Source: a virus. From it: DNA of 27,595 nucleotides. This document shows, piece after piece, positions 12,433 to 19,217 of this stretch. The notes below the pieces were generated by a model that had not been told where the DNA came from, ran no database searches, and saw nothing but the letters and a program-made list of their open reading frames with translations. The stretch is taken from positions 1 through 27,595 of the IMG/VR virus record IMGVR_UViG_3300022223_000019, one strand, 5' to 3'. The position numbers and the translations under genes are program-made. Each line of letters begins with the position of its first letter. Positions within the stretch are counted from its first letter, which is position 1.

Positions 12433-13345
12433 TATCGGTCCAGCCCTGACGTTTTCGAACAAAATCGGGGCGGTCGAAGATCAATACACGGCGGAGGTCA
12501 GGCGGGTACACAAGGACGCCCGGCGGGAGCTGCTTGATATTGTCACATTTTACGGCATTAAATCGCCGATGCTCAAAAGCCAAATAAAGCGGGTGGTTGA
12601 TCAGATGGGCGTGGAATTGCAGAATGTAGGCCGTGATCAACAGCGTAAAGTGATCACCTACACCAAGAAATACGGGCAGATTGAATTTGACAAGATGCGG
12701 GCTTATATCAAGACCGTCCCACAGTTCGGAATGGTGCATAACCGCACCGAACCGGAGCGGCGCAAGAAGCTGGCCGTGCTGGAAGAAACGCCCGTTTGGT
12801 TGGGCGCCTATTATGCCGCCCTGATTGGGGAGCTAAACCGCCTGCAGAATTCCGATGAAGAAGAGGCCGCGGCGGTCAATAGGTTACTTTCAACCAAAAT
12901 CACGGACGGCAGAGCGTCCACCTGGCGCAAGGCCAAGAATAACGGGGAATTGCAGTCAGGGCTTGACCTGTGGTCGGTGGCGGCTGGGTTGATGGGAATG
13001 TACTTTGTAACTGGTCAGGAAACCAGCGGCACGCCTTGGAGCCGCCAGGTGATAGCCGCGATTGATGAAAACACAACCGATTGCTGTTTGAGGGCGCATG
13101 GGCAGATCCAGCCCGTGGGAAAGCCGTTTCAGTTATTCGGCACCCCCCGATTTGCGGATCGCATGATGCATACCCCCTTCCACTGGCGGTGCAGGACCTC
13201 CATTGCCCTGTACCATGAAGCGATGGAGGGGATTGGCGTAACTACCCCGCAGATGCGGGAAGCGGCGAGGGCCGAAATAAACGCCAGGGCCAAGACGGGA
13301 TTCAGAGTTGAAATACACCCGGCGGATTCAACCAGTGGAAGGTGA
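12425..13345 (+). CDS. MuF-type head morphogenesis / minor head protein
   Basis: 306 residues. The C-terminal half holds the MuF/SPP1 gp7 signature: AAIDENTTDCCLRAHGQI, then a stretch ending in HTPFHWRCRTSIALY (Cys, His and HWRCRT motif). The N-terminal 200 residues are helical (EVRRVHKDARRELLD). MuF-type proteins bind the portal and help early head assembly or DNA delivery, and some are ejected with DNA. There is no toxin extension: the protein ends about 50 residues after the motif. The gene overlaps the portal gene by 8 nt. Confidence 0.85.
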   Translation: MPDIGPALTFSNKIGAVEDQYTAEVRRVHKDARRELLDIVTFYGIKSPMLKSQIKRVVDQMGVELQNVGRDQQRKVITYTKKYGQIEFDKMRAYIKTVPQFGMVHNRTEPERRKKLAVLEETPVWLGAYYAALIGELNRLQNSDEEEAAAVNRLLSTKITDGRASTWRKAKNNGELQSGLDLWSVAAGLMGMYFVTGQETSGTPWSRQVIAAIDENTTDCCLRAHGQIQPVGKPFQLFGTPRFADRMMHTPFHWRCRTSIALYHEAMEGIGVTTPQMREAARAEINARAKTGFRVEIHPADSTSGR

Positions 13346-13348
13346 AAC

Positions 13349-13537
13349 ATGTATATTTTGATTGGTAAGCTGAAGCACCCAAACCCGCATGTGAAATCAA
13401 AGGTATATGTCCCGATGGTAAAGGATGCCGGCAAGCGGTCCAGGCCGTTACGCCTATCATTTCGTAGAAAGCGGGACGCCGAGGGATACGGTAAACGGGT
13501 AATTGACCGCTATAATAGTGTGTTTCAACTAAATTAA
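13349..13537 (+). CDS. Small basic hypothetical protein
   Basis: 62 residues, strongly basic (HVKSKVYVP, KRSRPLRLSFRRKRDAEGYG), preceded by GGAAGGTG as ribosome binding site 3 nt after the MuF stop. It looks like a small beta-hairpin plus helix (RDAEGYGKRVIDRYNSVF). Its composition suits nucleic-acid binding, but no family is recognised. It is the last gene before the promoter-leader-terminator block ahead of scaffold and coat. Confidence 0.55.
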   Translation: MYILIGKLKHPNPHVKSKVYVPMVKDAGKRSRPLRLSFRRKRDAEGYGKRVIDRYNSVFQLN

Positions 13538-13540
13538 CAC

Positions 13541-13569
13541 TTGCGCACAAAATTTACTTGTGCTAATAT
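13541..13569 (+). promoter_or_regulatory. Extended -10 promoter upstream of the scaffold/coat leader
   Basis: TTGCGC 13541-13546, 17-nt spacer, TAATAT 13564-13569 preceded by TGTGC (extended -10). It shares GCTAATAT with the promoter at 7859-7887. The expected start is near 13576, about 50 nt before a strong terminator hairpin and about 150 nt before the scaffold ATG. Confidence 0.65.
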
Positions 13570-13626
13570 GGCAATGACAACTCAATAATAACGTTGGGGT
13601 GCCGCGTGACCGGAAACAAGAACCGG

Positions 13627-13682
13627 CCGGGGTCCTGAGAAATCAATTTCAACGATTGATGTATCAGGATCCCGGTTTTTTT
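13627..13682 (+). terminator. Strong terminator / attenuator before scaffold and coat
   Basis: CCGGGGTCCTGA 13627-13638 pairs with TCAGGATCCCGG 13664-13675 (one G.U), followed by seven T (13676-13682). The loop holds a second inverted repeat, ATCAAT 13642-13647 with ATTGAT 13655-13660. Upstream, CCGG at 13610-13613 could compete with the base of the stem. Placed between its promoter and the scaffold gene, it would end most transcripts unless read through. Confidence 0.75.
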
Positions 13683-13686
13683 ATCC

Positions 13687-13712
13687 TCGTGGCGTTGCAC
13701 GATAAAAACGAA
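13687..13712 (+). repeat. Leader hairpin element, copy A (before scaffold)
   Basis: This 26-nt element matches 14295-14320 at 25 of 26 positions. It begins with TCGTG-GCGTTG-CACGA, a 5-bp hairpin with 6-nt loop, followed by an A-rich tail ending ACGAA. Copy A lies 10 nt before the scaffold ATG, and its tail runs into the AGGAG ribosome binding site. Confidence 0.8.
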
Positions 13713-13722
13713 AGGAGAAAGG

Positions 13723-14280
13723 ATGTCTTTCAAAGCACCACTGTTTTATTCACAAGGGGACCCGGGGGGCGGCGCACAACCGCCAGCCCCGCAAGCTGCG
13801 CCACCCGAACCGCCCGCCGCCGCCCCGCCCAAGCCTGGCAACGATGATGTGATGATACCGAAAGCCAGGTTTGACGAGGCCAACACAAAGCTGAAGGAAA
13901 CGCAGGACAGATTGGCCCAGCTGGAAGCCGCCGAAAATGAGCGGAAGAAAAAGAAAATGGAAGAGGACGGCAAGATTAATGAATTGCTGGCCCAAACCCA
14001 AAAAGAGCTGGATAATCTCAAAATGGAAAATACCCGGCTGCAGGTCGCACAGGCAAAGAATTTGCCGGCCGAATTGGTTGATCGCTTAAAGGGCACAACC
14101 AAAGAAGAACTGGAAGCGGACGCTGATAAATTACTGGCGTTTGTAAAAGCGCCGGGAAAGGTGCCGGGGGTGCCTCCGGTAGGTGCTGGGGGAGCGCCGG
14201 TGCCATTTGACGTAAGCAAGGCGACGCCTGAGGAAATTCGGAAGGCGCGCCAGGATGGAAAGGTAACATTTCACAATTAA
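13723..14280 (+). CDS. Scaffolding protein
   Basis: 185 residues immediately upstream of the coat gene. Residues 10-40 are Pro/Ala/Gly-rich and disordered. Residues about 48-125 are one long charged coiled coil (ARFDEANTKLKETQDRLAQL, then NERKKKKMEEDGKI and ELDNLKMENTRLQVAQ). The C-terminus has a Gly/Pro/Val linker and a short helical tip (KATPEEIRKARQDGKVTF), which in scaffolds of this type binds the coat protein. It would template procapsid assembly and then leave. AGGAG is 7-8 nt before the ATG, and a copy of a repeated hairpin sits just in front. Confidence 0.85.
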   Translation: MSFKAPLFYSQGDPGGGAQPPAPQAAPPEPPAAAPPKPGNDDVMIPKARFDEANTKLKETQDRLAQLEAAENERKKKKMEEDGKINELLAQTQKELDNLKMENTRLQVAQAKNLPAELVDRLKGTTKEELEADADKLLAFVKAPGKVPGVPPVGAGGAPVPFDVSKATPEEIRKARQDGKVTFHN

Positions 14281-14294
14281 TCAAGCACGGCGGA

Positions 14295-14320
14295 TCGTGG
14301 CGTTGCACGAAAAAAACGAA
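14295..14320 (+). repeat. Leader hairpin element, copy B (before coat)
   Basis: Second copy of the 26-nt element (single mismatch at its 17th base, T in copy A and A here). It starts 14 nt after the scaffold stop and ends 40 nt before the coat ATG. The 80-nt scaffold-coat spacer otherwise holds only the coat ribosome binding site (AGGAG at about 14348). Confidence 0.8.
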
Positions 14321-14360
14321 GAGGCCAGACAGCCAATACAAAAAATAGGAGAAATAAATC

Positions 14361-15257
14361 ATGGTTAATATTGGAACTGGCGAACTTAGCAACTCTATCG
14401 CAACGATTGTCGCCGCCGAAGCATTGGGATATCTCAAAGCAAATACTGTAATGTCACGCCTGGTCAATCGAGACTGGGACAATGAAGTCGCAACCCACGG
14501 GCAAACGATTAAGATCCCTTATGGTGGTGCGTTGAGCGCCAACGATAAGGCCGCCGACACTGTCATCACCCTGCAGACCCCGTCCGATGCCGCTTATACC
14601 GTGACCCTCAACAAACACAAGGAAGTTTCTTTCCTGATTGAGGATATCGGTAAGGCCCTTGCACGGCCCGACTGGATCGAGCGCTATTTGCTGGACGGCA
14701 TGGGGGTGCTGGCCGAGCAGATTGACGGAGATCTCACCGCCCTGTATTCTGGTCTTTCCCAGACCATTGATGCAACCCTTGGGCTGGGAGAAGATGATTT
14801 CCGGGAAGCCCGCCGGTTGCTGAACGCTGCAAAGGCGCCTATGGCCAACCGCCGGGCAGTATTGCATGAGGATGCTGAATTCGAGGCCCTGGGGATCGAC
14901 CGCATTATCAACCGTGATTATGCTGAAAGCCTGGGTAGCATGGCTGCAGATTCCTATGTGAATCGGGCATACGGATTTGATATCTTCCTGGATCAAAAAG
15001 TCACCGTTGCCGCAACCCAGGCTAAAAACCTGTTCTTTCATCGTGACGCGTTCGTGATCGCTACCCGCCCGTTGCCGAGCGCACCGGAAGGGGCTGGCGT
15101 GATCCAGCGTGTTATGGATGAGGACGGCATGGGCCTCCGGGTAACTGTGTCCTACGACCATGATCACCTGGGCGTAAAAGTGACCATTGACGTGCTTTAC
15201 GGTGTCGCAGAGCTGCGCGATAACCACGGCGTCGTAGTCAGCACCACCGAGATCTAA
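14361..15257 (+). CDS. Major capsid protein, P22 coat-like HK97 fold
   Basis: 298 residues. N-terminal ELSNSIATIVAAEALGYLKANTVMSRLVNRDW, then GQTIKIPYGG and HKEVSFLIEDIG, is the pattern of the P22 gene 5 coat family (the HK97 fold). The middle contains AEQIDGDLTALYSGL on the spine-helix region and RRAVLHEDAEFEAL; the C-terminus is beta-rich. It is shorter than P22 coat (about 430 residues), so an inserted domain is probably small or absent. It has its own AGGAG site, a hairpin element 40 nt upstream and a terminator 15 nt downstream, as suits the most abundant protein. Confidence 0.9.
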   Translation: MVNIGTGELSNSIATIVAAEALGYLKANTVMSRLVNRDWDNEVATHGQTIKIPYGGALSANDKAADTVITLQTPSDAAYTVTLNKHKEVSFLIEDIGKALARPDWIERYLLDGMGVLAEQIDGDLTALYSGLSQTIDATLGLGEDDFREARRLLNAAKAPMANRRAVLHEDAEFEALGIDRIINRDYAESLGSMAADSYVNRAYGFDIFLDQKVTVAATQAKNLFFHRDAFVIATRPLPSAPEGAGVIQRVMDEDGMGLRVTVSYDHDHLGVKVTIDVLYGVAELRDNHGVVVSTTEI

Positions 15258-15272
15258 ACCGAACCATAGCCA

Positions 15273-15298
15273 GGGCGGGGAGTGATCCCCGCCCTTTT
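15273..15298 (+). terminator. Intrinsic terminator after the coat gene
   Basis: GGGCGGGG 15273-15280, loop AGTGAT, CCCCGCCC 15287-15294, then TTTT. The next gene's ribosome binding site begins immediately after, so it must be partly read through. It probably lowers expression of downstream genes relative to coat. Confidence 0.85.
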
Positions 15299-15311
15299 AG
15301 GAGCTACCAAA

Positions 15312-15701
15312 ATGGGAAGTAAATTCAACTCACACCCTGATTTAAAAATTGATGCCAATTTTACGGTCGGCGCCGAAGCTACCAACGCAATCAACGTTGC
15401 AATTCAACTGCTTGACCGTGAAAATGGAAACGAAATTGCAGAACGTGTATCTCTTGCATGGTATCTTGCAAACGATGCCAACGGGGATACGCCTTCTTCA
15501 GTTGCCCCGACCGGGGGCGCAGCTATTGGGACAGATGGCGCGCTGATTGAGTGGACCGCCAACCTGTCCGGGCTGGTAATATCCGAAATCGATGGTGATA
15601 TTGATATCACCCTCACCGATACCGGTACCCCGACCTTTTACCTGGTCTTGGTTATGCCAGACGGCAAATTGCAGGTATCAGGCGCAATCACGTTCGCCTA
15701 A
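15312..15701 (+). CDS. Capsid accessory or decoration-like protein (hypothetical)
   Basis: 129 residues from the ATG at 15312, with AGGAG 8-9 nt upstream. A GTG at 15282 in the same frame lies in the terminator loop and is rejected. The protein is almost all beta: VAIQLLDRENGNEIAERVSL, GGAAIGTDGALIEW, EIDGDIDITLTDTGTPTFYL and a closing VMPDGKLQVSGAITFA. This is an immunoglobulin-like sandwich pattern common in phage structural regions. Its position after the coat gene suggests a capsid decoration or surface protein, but the family is not one I can name with certainty. Confidence 0.6.
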   Translation: MGSKFNSHPDLKIDANFTVGAEATNAINVAIQLLDRENGNEIAERVSLAWYLANDANGDTPSSVAPTGGAAIGTDGALIEWTANLSGLVISEIDGDIDITLTDTGTPTFYLVLVMPDGKLQVSGAITFA

Positions 15702-15715
15702 TCGAAAGGAAAATT

Positions 15716-16093
15716 ATGTCTGACGAAAAGCATTATTTTATCCAGAACCCAGCCGGAGCGATCCACGAGGTAACCAAAGCGCACGCCGCCGAATTACTCA
15801 AACGGCCCGGCTACCGTCCAGCGACCAAAGAGCAGGTCAAAGCGTATAAGACGCCTAATATGACCCGCAAGGTTAGGGACAAAGATGGAAATATTGAACT
15901 TAAAAAGGTTGCCGTCCAGCGGTTTGACCGTCCGATTGGGGAACCCTGGATGCCGTCCCCCGAAGGGTTTGACATGGATGAGCTATTCGCAGATGTGAAC
16001 GATCCCGAACCAAAGCGCAATCCCGAACCCGATCCTGAACCGCAGGACGATCCCGGGGATGAATACCCCGACGACGACGAACCGCAGGAGTAA
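15716..16093 (+). CDS. Hypothetical head-region protein with acidic Pro-rich tail
   Basis: 125 residues, AAAGGAAAATT before the ATG. Residues 1-80 form a small alpha/beta domain (HYFIQNPAGAIHEVTKAHAAELL, then RPGYRPATKEQVKAY). Residues 85-125 are acidic and Pro-rich (EPDPEPQDDPGDEYPDDDEP) and disordered. Proteins with this layout often lie between coat and connector genes in siphoviruses. Function unknown; a head-tail joining accessory role is a guess from position. Confidence 0.55.
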   Translation: MSDEKHYFIQNPAGAIHEVTKAHAAELLKRPGYRPATKEQVKAYKTPNMTRKVRDKDGNIELKKVAVQRFDRPIGEPWMPSPEGFDMDELFADVNDPEPKRNPEPDPEPQDDPGDEYPDDDEPQE

Positions 16094-16096
16094 TCC

Positions 16097-16912
16097 TTGG
16101 CAGAGCGTAACCGGCTGATCAATGGCCGATTTTTACACAATTTGAACGGCTGGACCATCTCCGGCGCTGCGTATAGCGCCGGAGATGGTGACGAGCATTA
16201 TGGCGTGGCCGTGCTTGCGGATACAGAATACATCCAGCAGGCTTTTGCGGTACTGGATACCCGCCTGCACACCTTGCATGTATCGGCCTATGCAGCCTCC
16301 GGTTTTGCCAGCACCGAGGTCCAGATTATTATCACGGACGGCGACGGTAACACAGTCGCGACAAAGAACATCGCAATCACGGCGGCCACCTGGACAGAAA
16401 ACTCTTACACACTTGGGCTTGCTCCTGGCACCACCTACAATATCAAGATTATCAATAATTCAGCGGGTGAGGATATCAAGATTGATGATGTCTGGCTTTG
16501 GTATGTCCCCCTCACAAGGGCAGAAATAGCGTCACGCGTCAATACCAACCTTGGCCGGTTATCCACTGATCGAAGTCTTAGCACGGTTGCCTCCGGTGCA
16601 CAGACGGAAGGCGATTTCACATATGCAATTGATGCCGGCTTGCGGTCGCTGGGCGCAATCAACCCGGAGACGGGTACCCCCGACGTGCGATACATTGACC
16701 CGCAAGACGTCAACGGCACGCTTGATGCTGTACTCACCGAGATGCTCCAATTCCTGCAGCGTGATTATGCAACTGAGGTTGATCTGTCAGTTGGTCCGCG
16801 CCGTGAGAGTTTATCCCAGATCGGGAAATCAATCGGTGAAATGTTACCAGGCAGCGGCGGCGGACAAAGCGGCGGCGGGCAGATTGTGATGAGGAAGCTC
16901 AACCGTGGCTGA
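16097..16912 (+). CDS. Fusion of a carbohydrate-binding-like jelly roll with a head-tail adaptor-like domain
   Basis: 271 residues from a TTG start, with GGAG correctly spaced. Residues 1-135 resemble CBM4/9-type jelly rolls: LINGRFLHNLNGWTISGAAY, a strand with QQAFAV, TLHVSAYA, and a closing strand GEDIKIDDVWLWYV. Residues 138-250 are helical and look like a connector adaptor (TRAEIASRVNTNLGRLSTD, then VNGTLDAVLTEMLQFLQRDY). The tail is Gly/Ser-rich, ending IVMRKLNRG. It lies where the head-tail adaptor belongs. The jelly roll would sit at the neck, perhaps as a whisker- or decoration-like surface. Fusion and position are seen; sugar binding is inference. Confidence 0.6.
   Translation: MAERNRLINGRFLHNLNGWTISGAAYSAGDGDEHYGVAVLADTEYIQQAFAVLDTRLHTLHVSAYAASGFASTEVQIIITDGDGNTVATKNIAITAATWTENSYTLGLAPGTTYNIKIINNSAGEDIKIDDVWLWYVPLTRAEIASRVNTNLGRLSTDRSLSTVASGAQTEGDFTYAIDAGLRSLGAINPETGTPDVRYIDPQDVNGTLDAVLTEMLQFLQRDYATEVDLSVGPRRESLSQIGKSIGEMLPGSGGGQSGGGQIVMRKLNRG
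16154..16189 (+). other. Perfect 15-bp hairpin inside a coding sequence
   Basis: ACCATCTCCGGCGCT 16154-16168 pairs perfectly with AGCGCCGGAGATGGT 16175-16189 around the 6-nt loop GCGTAT. It begins 58 nt after the TTG start of the fusion gene. No T-tract follows, so it is not a standard terminator. A translation-slowing structure or double-strand processing site is possible. Confidence 0.8.
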
Positions 16913-17237
16913 TAGCTTTGCAAAAATGGCGACCGTCACGGCCAGCACAAAGCGGGTACCTGCGATTGGGGAAGACGGTACCCGGGGTGTAGCAACAACC
17001 AGTATTGCGAGCCTTGCCTGCACCCCGCTGGACCCAGTCGATCCGGAACTGAAAGAAACATTGCGGCTTGAGACGGCGCATACCGTGCTCGAAACCTACG
17101 TTGATGGGAGTATTGATATCGTGATCGGTGATATTCTTGTCGTAGGTTCAACCGAGTATTTGATCCGGGCCGCTGAGGACTGGACCTATAGATCAAGCAA
17201 GTATTTACATCTAATCTTAGAGGCGCTGAAACGATGA
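16905..17237 (+). CDS. Head-tail stopper / head closure protein (probable)
   Basis: 110 residues starting at GTG (16905), with GAGGAAG upstream, overlapping the preceding gene by 8 nt. It is beta-rich: LRLETAHTVLETYVDG, then IVIGDILVVGSTEYLIRAA and the C-terminal YLHLILEAL. This is the usual SH3-like barrel layout of SPP1 gp16-type head-closure proteins, which plug the connector after packaging. It lies between the adaptor-like and gp10-like genes, which supports the call. It overlaps the next gene by 4 nt (ATGA). Confidence 0.7.
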   Translation: MADSFAKMATVTASTKRVPAIGEDGTRGVATTSIASLACTPLDPVDPELKETLRLETAHTVLETYVDGSIDIVIGDILVVGSTEYLIRAAEDWTYRSSKYLHLILEALKR

Positions 17238-17560
17238 GCCAGGATACAATGACCATCCGGGGATTACAGAAGGCGCAAGAATGGAACCTGCGAGCGCAGG
17301 CAGCCCTAAAGCCCAAAGGCGCCCTGGGGCGGGCGGTTCAGTTTGTCACAGTCGGACTGCACCGGCTTGCGGTTGCTTATGCTCACGTTGACACCGGAGC
17401 GATGAAAGCGTCAATCAGGCTTGAGGTCAATTTAAGCAAGATGTTTGGCAAGGTATACATAGACCCCCGCGCAGTGAATAGGAGCGGGAAACGCCCTGCC
17501 GAATATGGCGTATATGAGCATGAGCGCGGGGATCGCATGCGTTTTTTGACCGTGCCATGA
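17234..17560 (+). CDS. HK97 gp10-like neck / tail-completion protein, possibly shortened
   Basis: 108 residues. HVDTGAMKASIRLEV is the conserved VDTGxLRxSI motif of the HK97 gp10/minor-tail family, and AEYGVYEHERG corresponds to the motif usually written YAxYVExGT. Family members normally continue with a C-terminal helix after the FL-P motif. Here the frame ends at RMRFLTVP, and an overlapping 20-codon frame supplies a helix-like segment instead. AACG-ATG overlaps the previous stop. The role is head-tail joining or tail completion. Confidence 0.75.
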   Translation: MSQDTMTIRGLQKAQEWNLRAQAALKPKGALGRAVQFVTVGLHRLAVAYAHVDTGAMKASIRLEVNLSKMFGKVYIDPRAVNRSGKRPAEYGVYEHERGDRMRFLTVP

Positions 17561-17619
17561 ATGATATAGATCCCCTGTTATCCCGTGCGGTTGATTTCAT
17601 CCTTGTGGAGGTGTCCTAA
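17557..17619 (+). CDS. 20-residue coupled ORF, probable detached C-terminal helix of the gp10-like protein
   Basis: The frame from ATG at 17557 encodes MNDIDPLLSRAVDFILVEVS. It overlaps the gp10-like stop by 4 nt (ATGA) and its own TAA overlaps the next ATG by one base (TAATG). The peptide is an amphipathic helix like the one that closes gp10-like proteins. It may be an old or assembly frameshift, a stop-restart peptide, or a frameshift product. Confidence 0.4.
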   Translation: MNDIDPLLSRAVDFILVEVS

Positions 17620-18074
17620 TGGCCGCAGATGCCAAGAATCGGGAAACTGTCCGGGACGCCCTGACGGCGCTGTTTTCAGCGGCGTTCACGGCCGGAACGG
17701 TGGTGCAAGCCGTTTACGGCTACAAAAAAGGGACGTTCACCGAGTCGCCGGTATTGCTGGTGACGAGCGCGGGCAGTGATCGCAAGCGTAGAGGGCTAAG
17801 CGATACGAAATATCGCAACCCGTTTTATTTCGATCTTATGACCTTTGTTGCTGAGGCAGACGCCGCCGCCGGATGGACCGAACAAGAGGTGGAAGATCGA
17901 CTTGACCTTATTGATAAAATGATTGCCGATGTCATTGCGGACAATCGCAATACTGCCAATTGGCACTCATTGGATTTTGATGATACACCCACGCAGATAT
18001 TACCGGCAGTCGTAGGTGGAAACCCGTATCAACTAGAAATAACGCGCATTGTCGCGGAGGTGTTTGATGTCTAA
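17619..18074 (+). CDS. Tail terminator / tail-completion protein (probable)
   Basis: 151 residues; the ribosome binding site GGAGGTG lies 8 nt before the ATG, inside the preceding 20-codon frame. Sequence: an N-terminal helix (VRDALTALFSAAFTAG), a beta sheet (VQAVYGYKKGTFTESPVLLVTSAGS, YFDLMTFV), a long acidic helix (TEQEVEDRLDLIDKMIADVI) and a closing strand (NPYQLEITRIVAEVF). This layout and its place before the tail-tube gene fit tail terminators of the SPP1 gp17 / lambda gpU type, which cap the tail tube. Assignment is by position and fold pattern. Confidence 0.65.
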   Translation: MAADAKNRETVRDALTALFSAAFTAGTVVQAVYGYKKGTFTESPVLLVTSAGSDRKRRGLSDTKYRNPFYFDLMTFVAEADAAAGWTEQEVEDRLDLIDKMIADVIADNRNTANWHSLDFDDTPTQILPAVVGGNPYQLEITRIVAEVFDV

Positions 18075-18246
18075 TGTTTATGTAGAATATACCGGGCCTG
18101 GTTATGTGCAGGGAGTACCCGCACGTGATTTGACCAGGGAAGATTGGGATGCGCTCACCGATGAGCAGAAAAAGGCGGCGGTGAATAGCTCCGGCGTTTA
18201 TAAGTTTATCAAGGCGGTAAAGCCGAAGGAGACTGACGAGAAATGA
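18067..18246 (+). CDS. Small hypothetical protein before the tail tube
   Basis: 59 residues from the ATG at 18067 (MSNVYVEYTGPGYVQG), with GGAGGTG 5 nt upstream, overlapping the previous gene by 8 nt. The longer reading from 18049 swallows that site and is rejected. A short beta stretch followed by ARDLTREDWDALTDEQKKAA and a basic tail resembles the FIG/TxxDW-type small proteins found between connector and tail-tube genes in some siphoviruses. Function unknown. Confidence 0.6.
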   Translation: MSNVYVEYTGPGYVQGVPARDLTREDWDALTDEQKKAAVNSSGVYKFIKAVKPKETDEK

Positions 18247-19217
18247 GCGAAAAACAACTATTAGAAATCCAGGTCGGTAAAGAAACCACCTGGGGTACAC
18301 CTGTAACCCCGACCGCTAAGTTGATGGGGGTGGTCGAGCCTGCCAAACTCACGGCGGGTGTAAAGACCCTGAACCTGCCAGAGCAACGCGGCAGCCATGC
18401 GATACACTATAATTCCGTATTGTCAGAGGTGCGAGGATCCGGCAGCCTGCCGAATATGTACGTGACCTACGAGGACGTTTGTTACCTGCTAGATTGTCTA
18501 TTCGGCCAGGCGACACCCTCCGGCGTTGGTCCCTACGTGTATGATTACGCGGCACCGCTTACGAGCAACCCATCCCCCCGGATTTTGACGCTTATGAGCG
18601 GCGGCCCGGATGGTGTATACCAACTGGCCGGCGGGTTGATCAACCAGCTGGTGATCAGCGGCGAGAGCGGCCAACCGCTAAAGATGAGCGCCGATTTTAT
18701 CGGCCAGGATGTCGCTACTGGAACGCTGGCGGGCCTGTCAGATCGTACAGTAAATATTGCAATGGGCGACCACGTTGTATTATATATTGATGCTTTTGGC
18801 GGGACCATCGGCACGACCGCAATCAGCACGATCTTTTATTCGTTCGAATTGGCGATCAAAAACGAGAGATCGACAAAATTGGGGCTTGGCGCATTGACCC
18901 CCAGCGGATACCGTGAGCATGGGTGGTCTGGCACTCTCAAAATGACGTTGGAATTCGACGCCACATCCAAGGCTTACCTGGATGCAATCGTTGGCGCATC
19001 TGCCGTATTCCAGAAGCTGGTAAGAATTAAGTCAACCCTGGACGCTAATCACGTCCTGCAGTTAGATTTTGCGGGTACTATGCTTGATTCCCCGGAGATC
19101 TTCACGGACAAGGACGGCACAATTACAGTCGATATCAACCTGGAAGATACCTACGAATCGACCTTCGCCAATTGGTGCAAAGCGCAGGTTACCAATCAAG
19201 TGAGCGCATTGGCATGA
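18243..19217 (+). CDS. Major tail tube protein
   Basis: 324 residues. The start EIQVGKETTWGTPVTPTAKLMGVV is typical of phage tail tube proteins (an early GxExxxGT block). Further features are strands such as SEVRGSGSLPNMYVTYED, the central INQLVISGESGQPLKMSADF and FYSFELAIKNERSTK, and a C-terminal part GTITVDINLEDTYESTFANW. It polymerises around the tape measure to form the tail tube, so it should be made in large amounts. It overlaps neighbours by 4 nt on both sides. The first bases of the next gene contain a terminator-like hairpin. Confidence 0.85.
   Translation: MSEKQLLEIQVGKETTWGTPVTPTAKLMGVVEPAKLTAGVKTLNLPEQRGSHAIHYNSVLSEVRGSGSLPNMYVTYEDVCYLLDCLFGQATPSGVGPYVYDYAAPLTSNPSPRILTLMSGGPDGVYQLAGGLINQLVISGESGQPLKMSADFIGQDVATGTLAGLSDRTVNIAMGDHVVLYIDAFGGTIGTTAISTIFYSFELAIKNERSTKLGLGALTPSGYREHGWSGTLKMTLEFDATSKAYLDAIVGASAVFQKLVRIKSTLDANHVLQLDFAGTMLDSPEIFTDKDGTITVDINLEDTYESTFANWCKAQVTNQVSALA

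Noticed and set aside
13746-14219. 157-codon minus-strand frame across the scaffold gene
   Set aside because: Antisense shadow of a coiled-coil Pro-rich gene: composition is low-complexity Ser/Phe/Gly, and it has no operon context.
14454-15227. 257-codon minus-strand frame across the coat gene
   Set aside because: It lies entirely opposite the coat gene, with no ribosome binding site. The coat frame has clear family features.
15282-15311. GTG start for the post-coat protein
   Set aside because: It lies in the terminator loop. The ATG at 15312 has a proper AGGAG site and a sensible N-terminus.
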